Below are positions 46,570 to 56,275 of a stretch of DNA of 64,000 nucleotides, piece after piece; the stretch's first letter is position 1; each line of letters opens with the position of its first letter. The translations under genes and the position numbers were made by a program. The notes below the pieces were generated by a model. That model made no database searches. It had not been told where the DNA came from and saw only the letters and a list, made by a program, of their open reading frames with translations. Origin of the DNA: Carettochelys insculpta (taxonomy: Eukaryota; Chordata; Testudines; Carettochelyidae); assembly GCF_033958435.1 (NCBI RefSeq), contig NC_134138.1:190003298-190067297 (forward strand), read 5' to 3'.

Positions 46570-47085
46570 ACATCAGGAACAGTGATGTACAGAAGCCTAT
46601 GGGGGAAACACTTCAATCTCCCTGGACACTCAGTGGCAGATTTAAGGGTGACAGTTCTGAAACAAAAAAATTTTAAAAATCAAATGGAGAGAGAAATCTC
46701 TGAGCTGCAATTTATTTGCAAATTTGACTCCATTAACCATGGATTAAACAGAGACTGGGAGTGGCTCACAGCTTACAAAGGCAGTTTCTCTGCTCTGGGT
46801 GCTAATATCTCCCCATTAAACTCTGACAAAGGCTCACATCCCCCTCTCTGACCTAACTTGTTTTTATCTCTTTTGATAACTACTGTTGATACTGGGCCAT
46901 TTCCACCTTGCTGAATAAGACCTTGTCGGCTCTGGCCCTCCCTCTTACTGGGACCCCACTCTTTAAATACCCCTCTGAAACCACGCCCCCACTCATGCAT
47001 CTGATGAAGCAGGTCTTTGCCCATGAAAGCTTATGCTCCAAAATATCTGTTAATCTATAAGGTGCCCCAAGACTTCTTGTTGTTC
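46570..47085 (+). mobile_element. Penelope-like element, 3' part with GIY-YIG end and tail
   Basis: Coding for the end of a GIY-YIG region (annotated separately) is followed by a 3' UTR containing TACTGGGCCATTTCCACCTT, CTTTAAATACCCCTCTGAAA, and the tail CTGATGAAGCAGGTCTTTGC, CCATGAAAGCTTATGCTCC, CTGTTAATCTATAAGGTGCC. This is the best-preserved hammerhead-like core of the window: CTGATGA at 47001-47007, a short hairpin, GAAA at 47025-47028, then AGC-TTAT-GCT closing a mini stem at 47028-47037. It belongs to a different PLE subfamily from the 22, 36, 51 and 62 kb tails (ATAAGGTGCC against TTAAAGTGCT). Confidence 0.75.
46588..46851 (+). pseudogene. PLE GIY-YIG endonuclease region, C-terminal remnant
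   Basis: From 46588 the frame reads YRSLWGKHFNLPGHSVADL, then LKQKNFKNQ, and KFDSINHGLNRDWEWL. In Penelope-like elements a C-terminal GIY-YIG endonuclease ends with an HFN-PGHS block, a basic stretch, and a FD-(I/L)--GLN block; this order and spacing fit well. The 62.56-kb copy ends in the parallel FDTLTRGLNQDGNFL. The GIY and YIG half of the domain and the reverse transcriptase are missing upstream. The frame is open back to 46204, but residues before about 46570 come from unrelated GC-rich repeat sequence, so the 215-codon frame is a chance fusion. In living PLEs this nuclease nicks target DNA to prime reverse transcription. A profile search with GIY-YIG models would test the call. Confidence 0.7.
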
Positions 47086-48549
47086 GAGAATAATAATAGT
47101 CCTAGAAGAGGCGCTGCTTGATTTCTGTTCAGCTTTGAGGAGTGAATCAACTACTATTTTTAATTTATCATGCTATCTTCCAAGTCCTAGTCACACAAGT
47201 TAAAAAGGCACAAAGACATCAAGTTCTGAGAATTTTAATGCTACAAATGCAAGTTTACAATTAAAAAAGATGCCCACTGGAAAAGGGCAATTAAATGAAA
47301 ATGAACTTTCAAAAAATGACTTTTACATCCATGACTCTGCGGAGACAGTCTTATTTTTCTCTCTTTTCTTCTATTTTTTCTTGCTTAGCAAAGTGGGAAT
47401 AAACACCCATTACTGAGAATAACTTTTCCACTCTTGAGATGACAAATTAGATTTTCAACCACACGACCCTGAGTATATGAATATATATATGGCCTAAAAG
47501 CCTTGTCAAAGACCAACTGGTACAAAGAGAAACAGGACTGTTCCTTAACTACTGTTGTAGCCTTCAGAGTTCATTCAGAATCCCCTCACTAAAGCAAACT
47601 ACCCTCTTTTCTTGACTGCTGTCAAAGCCCTAGCATCTTTTATCATTCCCTTTGTTATTTTTAAAGCAGGAAGTATGCTATGAACGCAATAGAAGCTACA
47701 GCCAAAAACAGGGAGGAAAGTTTTACATTTCATCATAGAAACTGAAGTGTTACACAAATGAAATCAAAAGTGCTGTCATGTTCCTCTGAAACAATGATTT
47801 ACATTCAGAAATTTATTTTTATCGTCACAGCCTGGATGGTAAGAAGCTGGCACAGAATGACAGGAATCACTACACATCTGAACAGTCTCAGGCTCTCTCT
47901 CTCTGCACATCCAAAGCTCTTAAAACCAGCACTGGCTGGAAAAACAAAAAACAAAACAAAACACAAAAAACAAAACAAAACAAAGAGTGTGTTTTTAACA
48001 ACTTCCTTACCACAAAAGTAGAAGTTTAAAAAAAAAAAAATCATACGGCAAGTTGGCTTGTTTTGTCTGAAGAAATACATTAAGTTTTACAGACCCGAAG
48101 GCCTACGTCATTCAAAACTGGAACGAACATAATGCAGTAAAGCCAATCCAGGGGTGAAGACAATTTCTGCCAGCAGCTGATCAAAGATGACAATGCTAGT
48201 GGCTTGTGATGAAATGCAGGGAGTTGTGTAAGCACAACTTGAGGAGCAAAAATAGAACAAGCCAGGAAAGTGATGTCATTCATTTCACAGTTAACTTATT
48301 TTCTTAACAAAAGTCATAAATGATTTATCATTACTGTTCATATCCTTTTTCAAGCAACAGTTATTTGCTCCTGTATATAAACACCATTGAAATAAATGCA
48401 ATTCTTCCAATTGACTTCAATGAACTCCGAATCAAACCTCTAGTGAACTGAGAAAAGAGCTAGAAATTAAGAGTGCCACCCAATGCAACCCAACATGTTC
48501 ATTGCCTTCACCTGTATTATCAGCAAGCCACAGCTATAGTGTAAACATT
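47086..48549. other. No gene seen
   Basis: AT-rich sequence with a short AT alternation at about 47480-47490. Frames on both strands across the AAAAC repeat are spurious. The CAATTGACTTCAATGAACTC word near 48408 is a fragment of an ancient MITE. Confidence 0.5.
47939..47985. repeat. (AAAAC)n microsatellite
   Basis: Roughly nine units of AAAAC/AAAACA with small interruptions. Could be the tail of a retroelement; none was recognised upstream. Confidence 0.8.
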
Positions 48550-49125
48550 TAAATTAGGACAGTTGGTTAATCACAATTAATTCATGTGATTAACTAAAAA
48601 TAACAGTGGCAATTACAAAAATTAATTCTGACAAATCACAGCTTTAGTAGCACTTATAAACAACAGAATACCAATTGAAAATTATTATATATTTTGGATG
48701 TTTTTCTACATTTTGAAATATATTGATTTCAATTACAACACTGAATACAATGTGTAAAAGAGATGACTTTATATTGTTTTATTAAATATTTACACTATAA
48801 AAATGATAAGCAAAAGGAATACTGTTTCTCAGTTCACTCATTCAGATAGTGCAATCTCTTTATTGTAAAAGTACAACTTACAAATATAGTTTTTTTTTTT
48901 ACATAACTATACTCGAAAAGAAAGCAACATAAAACTTTAGCATCTAGAAGTCCATTCAATCCTACTTCTTGTTTGGTGAATTGCTAACACAAACAAATTA
49001 GTTACCCTTTACAGGAGATAAGAATTTATTTAAAATTTCACCAGAAAAAAGAACAGACATTTGCATAGTACTTTTATAGCCAGCACTGCAAGGTATTTAT
49101 ATGCCAAATATGCTAAAAACTCATA
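48550..49125 (-). mobile_element. hAT relic, 3' half, minus strand
   Basis: In reverse complement, coding for YKYLAVLAIKVLC and FFFSGEILNKF (compare the hATC pattern RKYLA--A--VPCER-FSLSGDIVNK) is followed by the same 3' region as the 49.1-50.1 kb copy: a GTAGGA-TGA-TGGACTT-TAG block, ATAAAGAGATTGCACTATCT, and a terminal TTAATTGTGATTAACC. The element is truncated upstream and its coding is destroyed. It lies head-to-head with the next feature, the two truncated 5' sides facing each other. Confidence 0.75.
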
Positions 49126-49139
49126 CAAATGCTGTGGTT

Positions 49140-50117
49140 TGGAACAAAATGTGTGAATTAAACTTGTAAATAGACTCCTTGATGGCAGGGGTGGGATCTC
49201 CTGCTCTGTTTTACCAACATCCTGCCATACATTTCATATTATAGCAGTCTCAGATGATGACCCAGCAGATGCTGTTCATTTTAAGAAAACTTTCACTATA
49301 AATTTGATAAAATGTGGAAGATACTATTGTGAAATTTCTAAAGACAGCTACAGCACTTGACCCAAGGTTTAAGAATCTGAAGGGCCTTCCAAAATCTGAG
49401 AGGAACAGTAGAGCATACTTTCAGAAGTCTTAAATGAGCAACAGTTTGATGGGGAAACCACACAACCCAAACTACGAAAATAGAAAATCAGCCTTCTGTT
49501 GGTGGCATGTGATGCAGATGGTGAAAATGAACACGCATTGGTATGTATTCCTTTGGATAATTATTGAGCAGAACCTGTCACCAGCATTAATGCATGTCCT
49601 ATGGAACAGTGGCTGAAGCATGAAGAGCAACATGAATCTTTAGGGCATCTGCCATCTAAAAATTTTGTGATGCTGCTTATAACAGTTCCATGCAAGTTCT
49701 TTTTCTCACTTTCAGGTGATACAGTAAATGAGATGCAGGCAGCATTATCTCTTGCAAATGCAAGCAAACCTGTTCAGCCAATTAATCAGACTAACAAAGA
49801 AGTAGGACTTAGTGGACTTGTAGGTTCTACAAATTTAGAGTTTTGTTTTTGAATGAAGCTTTTTTTACATAATTCTACATTTGTATGTTTAACCTTCATG
49901 ATAAAGAGATTACATTACAGAAGTTGTATTAGTGAATTGAAAAAATGTATTTCTTTTGGTTATTACAGTGCAATTATTTATAATCAAAAATAAGTATTAA
50001 GTGATTGAAATAAATATATTTAAAATGTAGGAAAGATCAAAAAATATTTAAATGATATACAGCATGATTAGTCGCAATTAATCTTTAATTTAAATTAATC
50101 CCAATTAAAATCTATCT
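49140..50117 (+). mobile_element. hAT relic, 3' half, plus strand
   Basis: The copy starts near GTGTGAATTAAACTTGTAAA, keeps noncoding and coding words (TTATAGCAGTCTCAGATGATG, GCTACAGCACTTGACCCAAG), the hATC region, then GAAGTAGGACTTAGTGGACT, CATGATAAAGAGATTACATT and a terminal AGTCGCAATTAATC. It retains about 400 bp more of the transposase than its inverted neighbour. Together the pair spans 1.57 kb as an imperfect inverted repeat. Confidence 0.75.
49329..49852 (+). pseudogene. hAT transposase C-terminal remnant (ZBED-like)
   Basis: From 49329 one frame reads VKFLKTATALDPRFKNLK and GLPKSERN, the family's TALDPRFK-L block that precedes the last part of the catalytic core. After a stop near 49432 coding continues in other frames: ENEHALV-like acidic sequence, then WWLKHE-type sequence near 49601, and finally FSLSGDTVNEMQAALSLANA (49701-49760), the hATC dimerisation motif with the family pattern FSLSGDIVNKKRAALSPANV. 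At least two frameshifts and several stops rule out a functional protein. The family is the Ac/ZBED-like branch of hAT transposases, judged from motifs only. Confidence 0.7.
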
Positions 50118-51289
50118 TTCTATGGTTAAGAAATCTGTTTTATATTTTACCTAAAACAGTGTGCTTTAGTTGAAATGTTTGGGGAATTCAGCTCAGACTA
50201 CCAAGGCTGGTGTATGTTCACTCCCAACTGAGGGAGTGGCACTACAATCTTCGGCAAGAGTAACATGAACAGTCTAAAGCCATTCAGTTAACCTGTTCTA
50301 CATCTGTTGGGCTGCTCACGTGGGGTCTAATCCTTAATCCACTGAAGGCAATGGAAAGACCACAACTGCCCACCACTACTTCGGGCCCCTACACCTCACC
50401 AGCTGCCATTTTAAATGCAATGCCCTGATGTACACATTACATCCAGCCCTGCTGGAGGAGCACAGGTTTTCTGCATGTAATCAATCAGCATGCCAAGTGT
50501 CACTAACTCCAAGGAAAATTCCAGTTGTGTTTTGTTGTTACCACAGGATTAGAATATTGAGAATGGACGGTGAGGAGGTTTTGCTGCTTTAGGTCTCATT
50601 TGTTTAGGTTGTAGTTAACAAGAATTTGTATGCCTCATGCTGAGTTGAGTTTTCTGGTGGGAAAGCCCAATTTTTTTCTGTTCGGTTTATTGGGTACCAA
50701 TTGTACCTCTACCCCTACATTCATCCAACCTTTGGTTCAGTTCTTTAATTAAAATCCGTGCTAATTTGCTTAATAACTAGACTACGAAGATAGAGTCAAT
50801 ATATCTTTACGAAGATACGTTTTTTCTTTTAAATTTCAGTTGATGTCAGAATGGGAATGGATTGTGTTTATCAGCCTCGTTCACACTGATCTCACTTTAT
50901 TTCTCTCAGCATTGAACACTATCAGCACCTACTTCCACAAAAGATAAGTTGCTTCTCATGTACTAGCTTGGCCCTAACATGAAATGTATTTTTATAGTTT
51001 TGTTCGTCAAGCAGAATCTCACATATCAGTGCATGCTGGTGCAGTGCATTCAACATCTCAGTACTGTATGCACTGCTCGTGGCTAACATTCAGTCTACAA
51101 GGTTACAAAAGAGTCGTGATGACTGAGCTGGCAAAAAGGAGTTTCAGTGTCATATAGTCATAAGTCCTCTGCATCCATCAGAAAGACAAAATAAAGATTG
51201 AAAATGTACTTTTTACATATACACTCGCATTTCAAATACCTTCACTGCATTGTCTGTATGGACTTCGCTTAAACCACTTCTCATGATGA
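50118..51289. other. No gene seen
   Basis: AT-rich sequence without motif-bearing frames. CCACTGAAGGCAATGGAAAG near 50339 is a fragment of an ancient MITE word. Confidence 0.5.
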
Positions 51290-51405
51290 CTCTTTTGACA
51301 ACAGGTCTGAAGAAGGGGGTCTGCCACACGAAAGCTCATCACATAATAGATTATTTTGTTAGTCTTTAAAGTGCTACAGGACTGCTTTTTTGTTTTGTGG
51401 GTTTT
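51290..51405 (+). mobile_element. Penelope-like element tail
   Basis: GGTCTGAAGAAGGGGGTCTG, CACGAAAGCTCATCACATAA and TTTGTTAGTCTTTAAAGTGC match the other tails. The hammerhead-like core is CTGAAGA at about 51307-51313, a damaged hairpin (GGGGG against CCACA), and GAAA. 5'-truncated close to the core. Confidence 0.75.
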
Positions 51406-52169
51406 AGTTTTATAATCCAATATAGACAGCCCTCTTCTCTCCCCATTACATCACCACCACTTTTATTCCGGGCAATTTCTGACTGGAAATATGTTGAACT
51501 TTTGTTCACATGCATGTCCAGATGTTTCAGACGCATTTTGCATTCTTTCATTTCTCTGCTTGCTTTAGTCATCTAGCCACATCTCCCACGCACCCCTCAC
51601 AATGTGCAATATATTTAAACTTAATATGAAAATATGTAAGCAACTATTAGTCAGACTAATGACAAAATAGTGTAAGCATTTCAATAATTGCACAATGCAG
51701 CTCCACAAATGTAAATCTCCTAGGTAGACCTGGTCAGGAAATGTATTTTGATTTCTATGAAAAACACCAGAAGAAAATTAAATTGAAACCATTGTTTTCT
51801 TGAACATTTTCACTGGCTTTCCATTAAAAAACAAAATATTCATGCTGTCCTCCCAAAAAGGTGTTTCCCTCCAAACTAAAAAATTGGTTTTCAGTTTTTC
51901 AACAGAAAACATTAAAATCATTAAAATATTGAATGAAAACAAATTTTCTTTCAAAAAGTCATAAAAAGGCATTTTTTAAAAAACGGGCAAAATTGATTCA
52001 ACCAAATGCAGGCCCAGACTCAAAAACAGTTTACATCACCTATAAAGGACATTTGGATTATGGAATTCAGGTGAAGGGAATGTTTAGAAATTGCTGATAA
52101 GAGAGGTATATGGTTGAGCTGGTTGTCTCTGCCCATTAAAAACTACATCCACACATTTTATCCAGCAAA
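51406..52169. other. No gene; possible AT-rich hAT MITE
   Basis: The 51720-52000 stretch is built of GAAAATTTTC, AAAACATTAAAAT and TTTTCAGTTTTTCAACAG words, like AT-rich hAT MITEs whose ends read TAGAGCTGG. Its left edge TAGACCTGGTCAGG could be such an end, but no matching right end or target duplication was found. The remaining sequence holds nothing recognised. Confidence 0.35.
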
Positions 52170-52300
52170 CACAGCTGTTGGGAAACAAAGCAAGCAGTCC
52201 TATAGCACCTTAAAAACTAAATTTTATTTATTAGGTAATAGGCTTTTGTGGGAAAGACCCACTTCTTCGGATTCTGGAGCAGAACTGAGAAATCAATGAA
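52170..52300 (-). mobile_element. Penelope-like element tail
   Basis: In reverse complement it reads CTCCAGAATCCGAAGAAGTG, GGTCTTTCCCACAAAAGCCT, TAATAAATAAAATTTAGTTT and TTAAGGTGCTATAGGACTGC. The core has CCGAAGA in place of CTGANGA and AAAA in place of GAAA, so two core positions are changed. It is a third PLE subfamily (TTAAGGTGCTATAGG ending). Confidence 0.7.
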
Positions 52301-54074
52301 ATATAAAAAGTAAGGCATAATGTGGGGGCAGTTGAGGTGTATGCAACAATGATCTTCATTCAGGTCTTTGTCCAAGGTCAGTGGTTATGACGTATTAGTA
52401 ACATTTTTTTCAACACCACTAGTGCACAAACGCATCCGTTCTGTAGAAAAACCTAAAAATTAGTTTTATAGTCCTGTTTTCCATCCAGTCATGGAAATGT
52501 CACTGTTATATCATCCTTGAGATGCTAAAGGCTTCAGATATTCCTTCACTCCACCACTACACTGGTGGTTATATCCGCCATACCCAGGGCTGGAATGAGG
52601 GCAACAGATGAACCTGGGAAGATTCTTTGTACGTGCTGCATCTGCAAAAGTTACTGACACATCGAGGCAGTTCCAGCATAGAGCTTAGCTCTTAGCAGTC
52701 CGGCAGCATGCTGTCTGGCAACCAAAGCCAACTTTCATGCCATGCCTTTTTCTCATCGAATGAACATAAATCTAAACGTCTGTCTATAACGCTGAGTCAT
52801 CCGAGCTTTAGTGGTTAGCATGGGAATGCTGATGTACAACACTCACCTACTGCCTCTCCTTATCAGATTAGCTGTCCCCAAATGGATTATGCAGAAGATT
52901 TTTTTTTAAAGTGGCAAAACTTACACACGACGCAAAGCAATTAAGTTGTGGAGCAGTAAAAGAGTTTCTTGCTGGGAATCCACTAATCATGAAATGACAT
53001 TTTACGTCACATCCTTTTGCTTCAGAGGGGCAGAAAGAGGACTGAAGTCAAACAAAACTTTAGAAACAACATGGGACAAATGTAAATTGTTCCCAAAATA
53101 ATAAGAAAAGTAATACGAGCCATCACAAATATTTAAAATTGGTTATATAAAGTTTAAAAATAAAACCTGGCGTTCTTCCAGTTCTTTAAAGAGACAAATA
53201 AACAGCAACCATCTCCCCACCCATTTGGATAATATTTATCCCTTGTGATGGTTACACTGTTAAAGGAACTTTTAAGTAATAAGTCCAATTCACTAGAACA
53301 CATTCCAGTTAATTTTGGAAGCAATTGGACTCGTTTGCCCACTTTGTGATGCAGGCTCTACAATCATCTTAATTTATCAGGTTCTTGAATCTTAACAAGG
53401 TATGAAATTATGTTTCCTTCAATGGCATGTAAACAAAAGAATAATTTATAACACTGTCCAACAACCTCTTCCAGCATGACTTTTAGCTAAATGAAAGCAT
53501 CTGTTTTCTTTGAGTAATAAGTAAAATACTTTAAGGCAAATGAGATTACAAATTATTCAGATTTACAATTTTTAGTTCTGGTTTCTTGGAGCTTTTGCAC
53601 ATGAAAGAGATTGGAGCTTGAAATGGGAATTGTTAAGCCTTTCTGATTTTGCATTCAAATCCTACTACTGTACTTTAGAAATAGTCAGAAATTTTTGTCA
53701 AAATGTTTTTCATTGAAAATTACTTTAAAAACTAAATTTATGAACATGTTGATTGTTATGGTTTTGCCAGATTAAATTTCATCCACATGTGCTGATATTT
53801 CCAGAATGCTTGGTCTCAGCATTTTGGAAGGGAACATTTTGTATTTTTTTGTTTTAGAAAAAAATTAATGTAAAATTCTGTTTTGAAAACATTTTTAATA
53901 AAAAGGTTAAAAATGGAATTTCATCTCTTGTGAATTTTCTAAAAAGCCTGAGCTTTGTTCCAAAATAGAAAACAAATTCCCCATGAAACAGAAAACTCAG
54001 CTCCCACCCAGCTCTAATGTGTTTACGAAAATCAGCTAACATGAATTTCCTCACACCACCTACCTATTAATAGC
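52301..54074. other. No gene; possible AT-rich hAT MITE at 53.69-54.02 kb
   Basis: Mostly unremarkable AT-rich sequence. Within 53690-54020 the GTCAGAAATTTTTGTCAAAA, TTTTGAAAACATTTTTAATA and terminal CCCACCCAGCTCTA words resemble the hAT MITE at 6042-6544 (TAGAGCTGG end), but the left end is not defined. Confidence 0.4.
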
Positions 54075-54339
54075 ATTAGTACTGTCTAATACATTACAAC
54101 GGACATGGAAGGTTATAAACAGTTTAGGAAGGACAGAGAAGAATAGGAGGAGTTGTACTCTACTTGAGGGAGAAGTATGACTCCTCGGAGCTCCAGTATA
54201 AGGAGGGAGAAAATCCAGTTGAGTGTCTTTTGGTTAAGCTTAGAAGCAGAAGTAACAAAGGTGATGTTGTAGTTGGTGTCTGCTACAGACCACCAGATCA
54301 GGGAGTTGAGGTAGATGAGAACTTCCTCAGGTAGCTAAG

Positions 54340-54993
54340 TGAAGAATCCAAATCACAGACTTTAATCATCCGGACATTTGTTGGGAGACCAATACAGCAG
54401 CACACAGACAATCCAGGAAGTTTTTGGAGAATGTTGGGGACAGCTTCTTGGTACAAGGAACTGACCAGGGGCCATGAACAACTTGACCTGCTGCTCACAA
54501 ACAGGGAAGAAGAACTAGTAGGAGAAATAGACGTGGGTGGAAACCTGGGCTGCAGCAACCATGAGATTGTAGATTTCAGTATCTGGACAAAAGGAAGAAG
54601 GGTGAGCAGTAACATACAGACTCTTGATTTCAAGAGAGCAGACTTCGACTCCCTAAGAGAACTGATGAGCAGGATCCCGTGGGAAATGAAGATGAGGGGA
54701 AAAGAGTTCAAGAGAACTGGTTGTATTTTAAAGAAGTCTTAATGAAGGCCCAGCAACAAACCATCCCGCTGCATAGGAAGAAATGCAAACATGGTAGGCA
54801 ACCAGCTTGGCTTACCAGGGAAATCCTTAGTCAGCTTAAACTCAAAAAGGATGCATATAAGAAATGGAAGTTGACTGAGGAGGAGTATAAACATATGGCT
54901 AGAGAATGCCGGGGAGTAATCAGGAAAGCAAAACCACAATGGGAACTGCAGCTGGCAAGGGATGTGAAGAGTAACAAGAAGCCCAAGGGGTAG
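54340..54993 (+). pseudogene. CR1 ORF2 endonuclease end and linker
   Basis: This is the coding part of the 5' half of the CR1 at 54.1-56.0 kb. It runs in two frames (54431-54742 and 54679-54993) joined by a frameshift near 54700. The catalytic SDH triad motif of APE-type endonucleases appears as SNH in GCSNHEIVDF, an Asp-to-Asn change that would be expected to damage nicking. The endonuclease normally cuts the target DNA to prime reverse transcription of CR1 RNA. Earlier endonuclease motifs are either missing or scrambled between 54075 and 54340, where stops are frequent. Confidence 0.75.
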
Positions 54994-55049
54994 TGATCAA
55001 TGGCTCAATATCTGGATGGAGGTCTGTTCCAAGCAGAGTGCCATAAGGC

Positions 55050-55902
55050 TTGGTTCTGGGGCCGGTGTTATTCAACATCTTTATTAATGACCTGGATGAG
55101 GGACTGGGTTGCACCCTCCGCAAGTTTGCGGATGACACAAAACTAGGGGGAGAGGTAGATACGTTGGAGGGTAGAGAGAGAGAATCCAGAGGGACCTGGA
55201 TAAATTGGAGGACTGGGCCAAAAGAAATCTGATGCGGTTCAACAATGAGAAGTGTAGAATCCTGAACCTGGGGCGGAAGAATCCCAAGCATTGTTTTTGG
55301 CTGGGGACTGACTGGCTCCGCAGCAGTATGATGGAAAGGGACCTAGGGGTTATGATGGATTAAAGGCTGGATATGAGTAAACAGTGTGCCCTTGTAGCCA
55401 AGAAGGCTAATGGCATACAAGGGTGCATTAGGACAGGCATTTTGAGCAGATCTAGAGAAGTAGTTATTCCCCTCTATTCAGCACTGGTGAGGCCACAGCT
55501 GGAATATTGTGTCCAGTTTTGGGCCCCCCAGTATAAAAAGGATGTGGGTTTGTTGGAGCAGGTTCAGTGGAGGGCAACAAAAACGATTAAGGGTCTGGAG
55601 CACAAGACCTATGAGGATAGGCTGAGGGATTCAGACTGAGGGGTGATTTAATAGCAGCCTTCAGCTTCCTAAAGGGGAGCTCTAAAGAGGAGGGTGAGAA
55701 ACTGTTCTCAGTGTCTGGTGGCACAATAAGGAGGAATGGTCTGAAGTTGAAGAGGGAGAGGTGTAGGTTAGATATTAGGAAAAACTACTTCACCAGGAGG
55801 GTGGTGAAGCATTGGAACCTGTTGCCTAGAGAGGTGGTGGATTCTCCATCCCTTGAGGCTTTTAAGTCCTGGCTTGACAAGGTCCTGGCTGGGTTGACTT
55901 AG
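55050..55902 (+). pseudogene. CR1 ORF2 catalytic-loop to C-terminus remnant
   Basis: This is the coding 3' half of the same CR1. The frame at 55050-55232 holds [19 protein letters not shown] and [10 protein letters not shown], so the catalytic Asp pair is intact although the upstream palm Asp (the LDFSKAFD motif) is deleted. After a frameshift the C-terminal region continues as [46 protein letters not shown], and after another break RCRLDIRKNYFTRRVVKHW and LLPREVVDSPSLEAFK to its natural stop near 55902. Confidence 0.8.
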
Positions 55903-55984
55903 TGAGGGTTGATCCTGCTTGAAGCAGGGGCTGGACTAGATGACCTCCTGAGGTCCCTTCCAGCCCTATGATTCTATGATACAA

Positions 55985-56275
55985 CAGGGATGGGTAATAA
56001 AAAGTCCCAGGCAAGCCCCCACCTTCATATTTATCTGCACCTCTGCAATTATCAGGGGGTCATAACTCTTGTTGGCTGCAGAACATCTATTGCAGCCAAT
56101 GGGAGCTGTGGGAAGTGGTGTTACAGTCTGCACCGCTAACAATCCCATCAGCCACAAACAGTGATCCACAGCCAGTGAGAGCTGCAATCACCCAATATAC
56201 ATGGTGGGGTGGGCAGCCAGGGACTAACCCCAGCAGACCAGATCTGGCTTGCAGGTCAGTATTTGCCCATCTCTG
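55985..56275. mobile_element. Small hAT MITE at the 3' edge of the CR1
   Basis: Ends CAGGGATGGGTAATAAAAAG and, in reverse complement, CAGAGATGGGCAAATACTGA are hAT termini. The insertion point is immediately after the CR1 terminal ATTCTATGATACAA. Flanking 8-mers (TGATACAA and CATTAAAA) match at only 4 of 8 positions, so the target duplication is doubtful. The 291-bp interior carries a 101-codon minus frame without motifs. Confidence 0.65.

Larger units (their letters stand above)
54075..55984 (+). mobile_element. CR1 LINE with internal deletion
   Basis: The 5' part encodes the end of the apurinic-type endonuclease: DFNHPDICWETNTAA, VQELTRGHEQLDLLLTNREE and LGCSNHEIVDFSIW. The linker to the polymerase follows (AWLTREILSQLKLKKDAYKK, EYKHMARECRGVIRKAK) and stops near 54990. 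The next recognisable coding is the polymerase end ([29 protein letters not shown]), so most of the reverse transcriptase fingers and palm is deleted. The thumb, C-terminal region and 3' UTR ending GAGGTCCCTTCCAGCCCTAT and GATTCTATGAT are complete. Several frameshifts are present. A 137-codon frame on the minus strand is antisense. Confidence 0.9.

Noticed and set aside
46204..46851. A 215-codon open frame, the second longest among plus-strand frames.
   Set aside because: Only the part after about 46570 shows a family pattern (PLE GIY-YIG end). The earlier part is GC-rich repeat sequence read in frame by chance.
54298..54711. A 137-codon minus-strand frame.
   Set aside because: It is antisense to CR1 endonuclease coding sequence.
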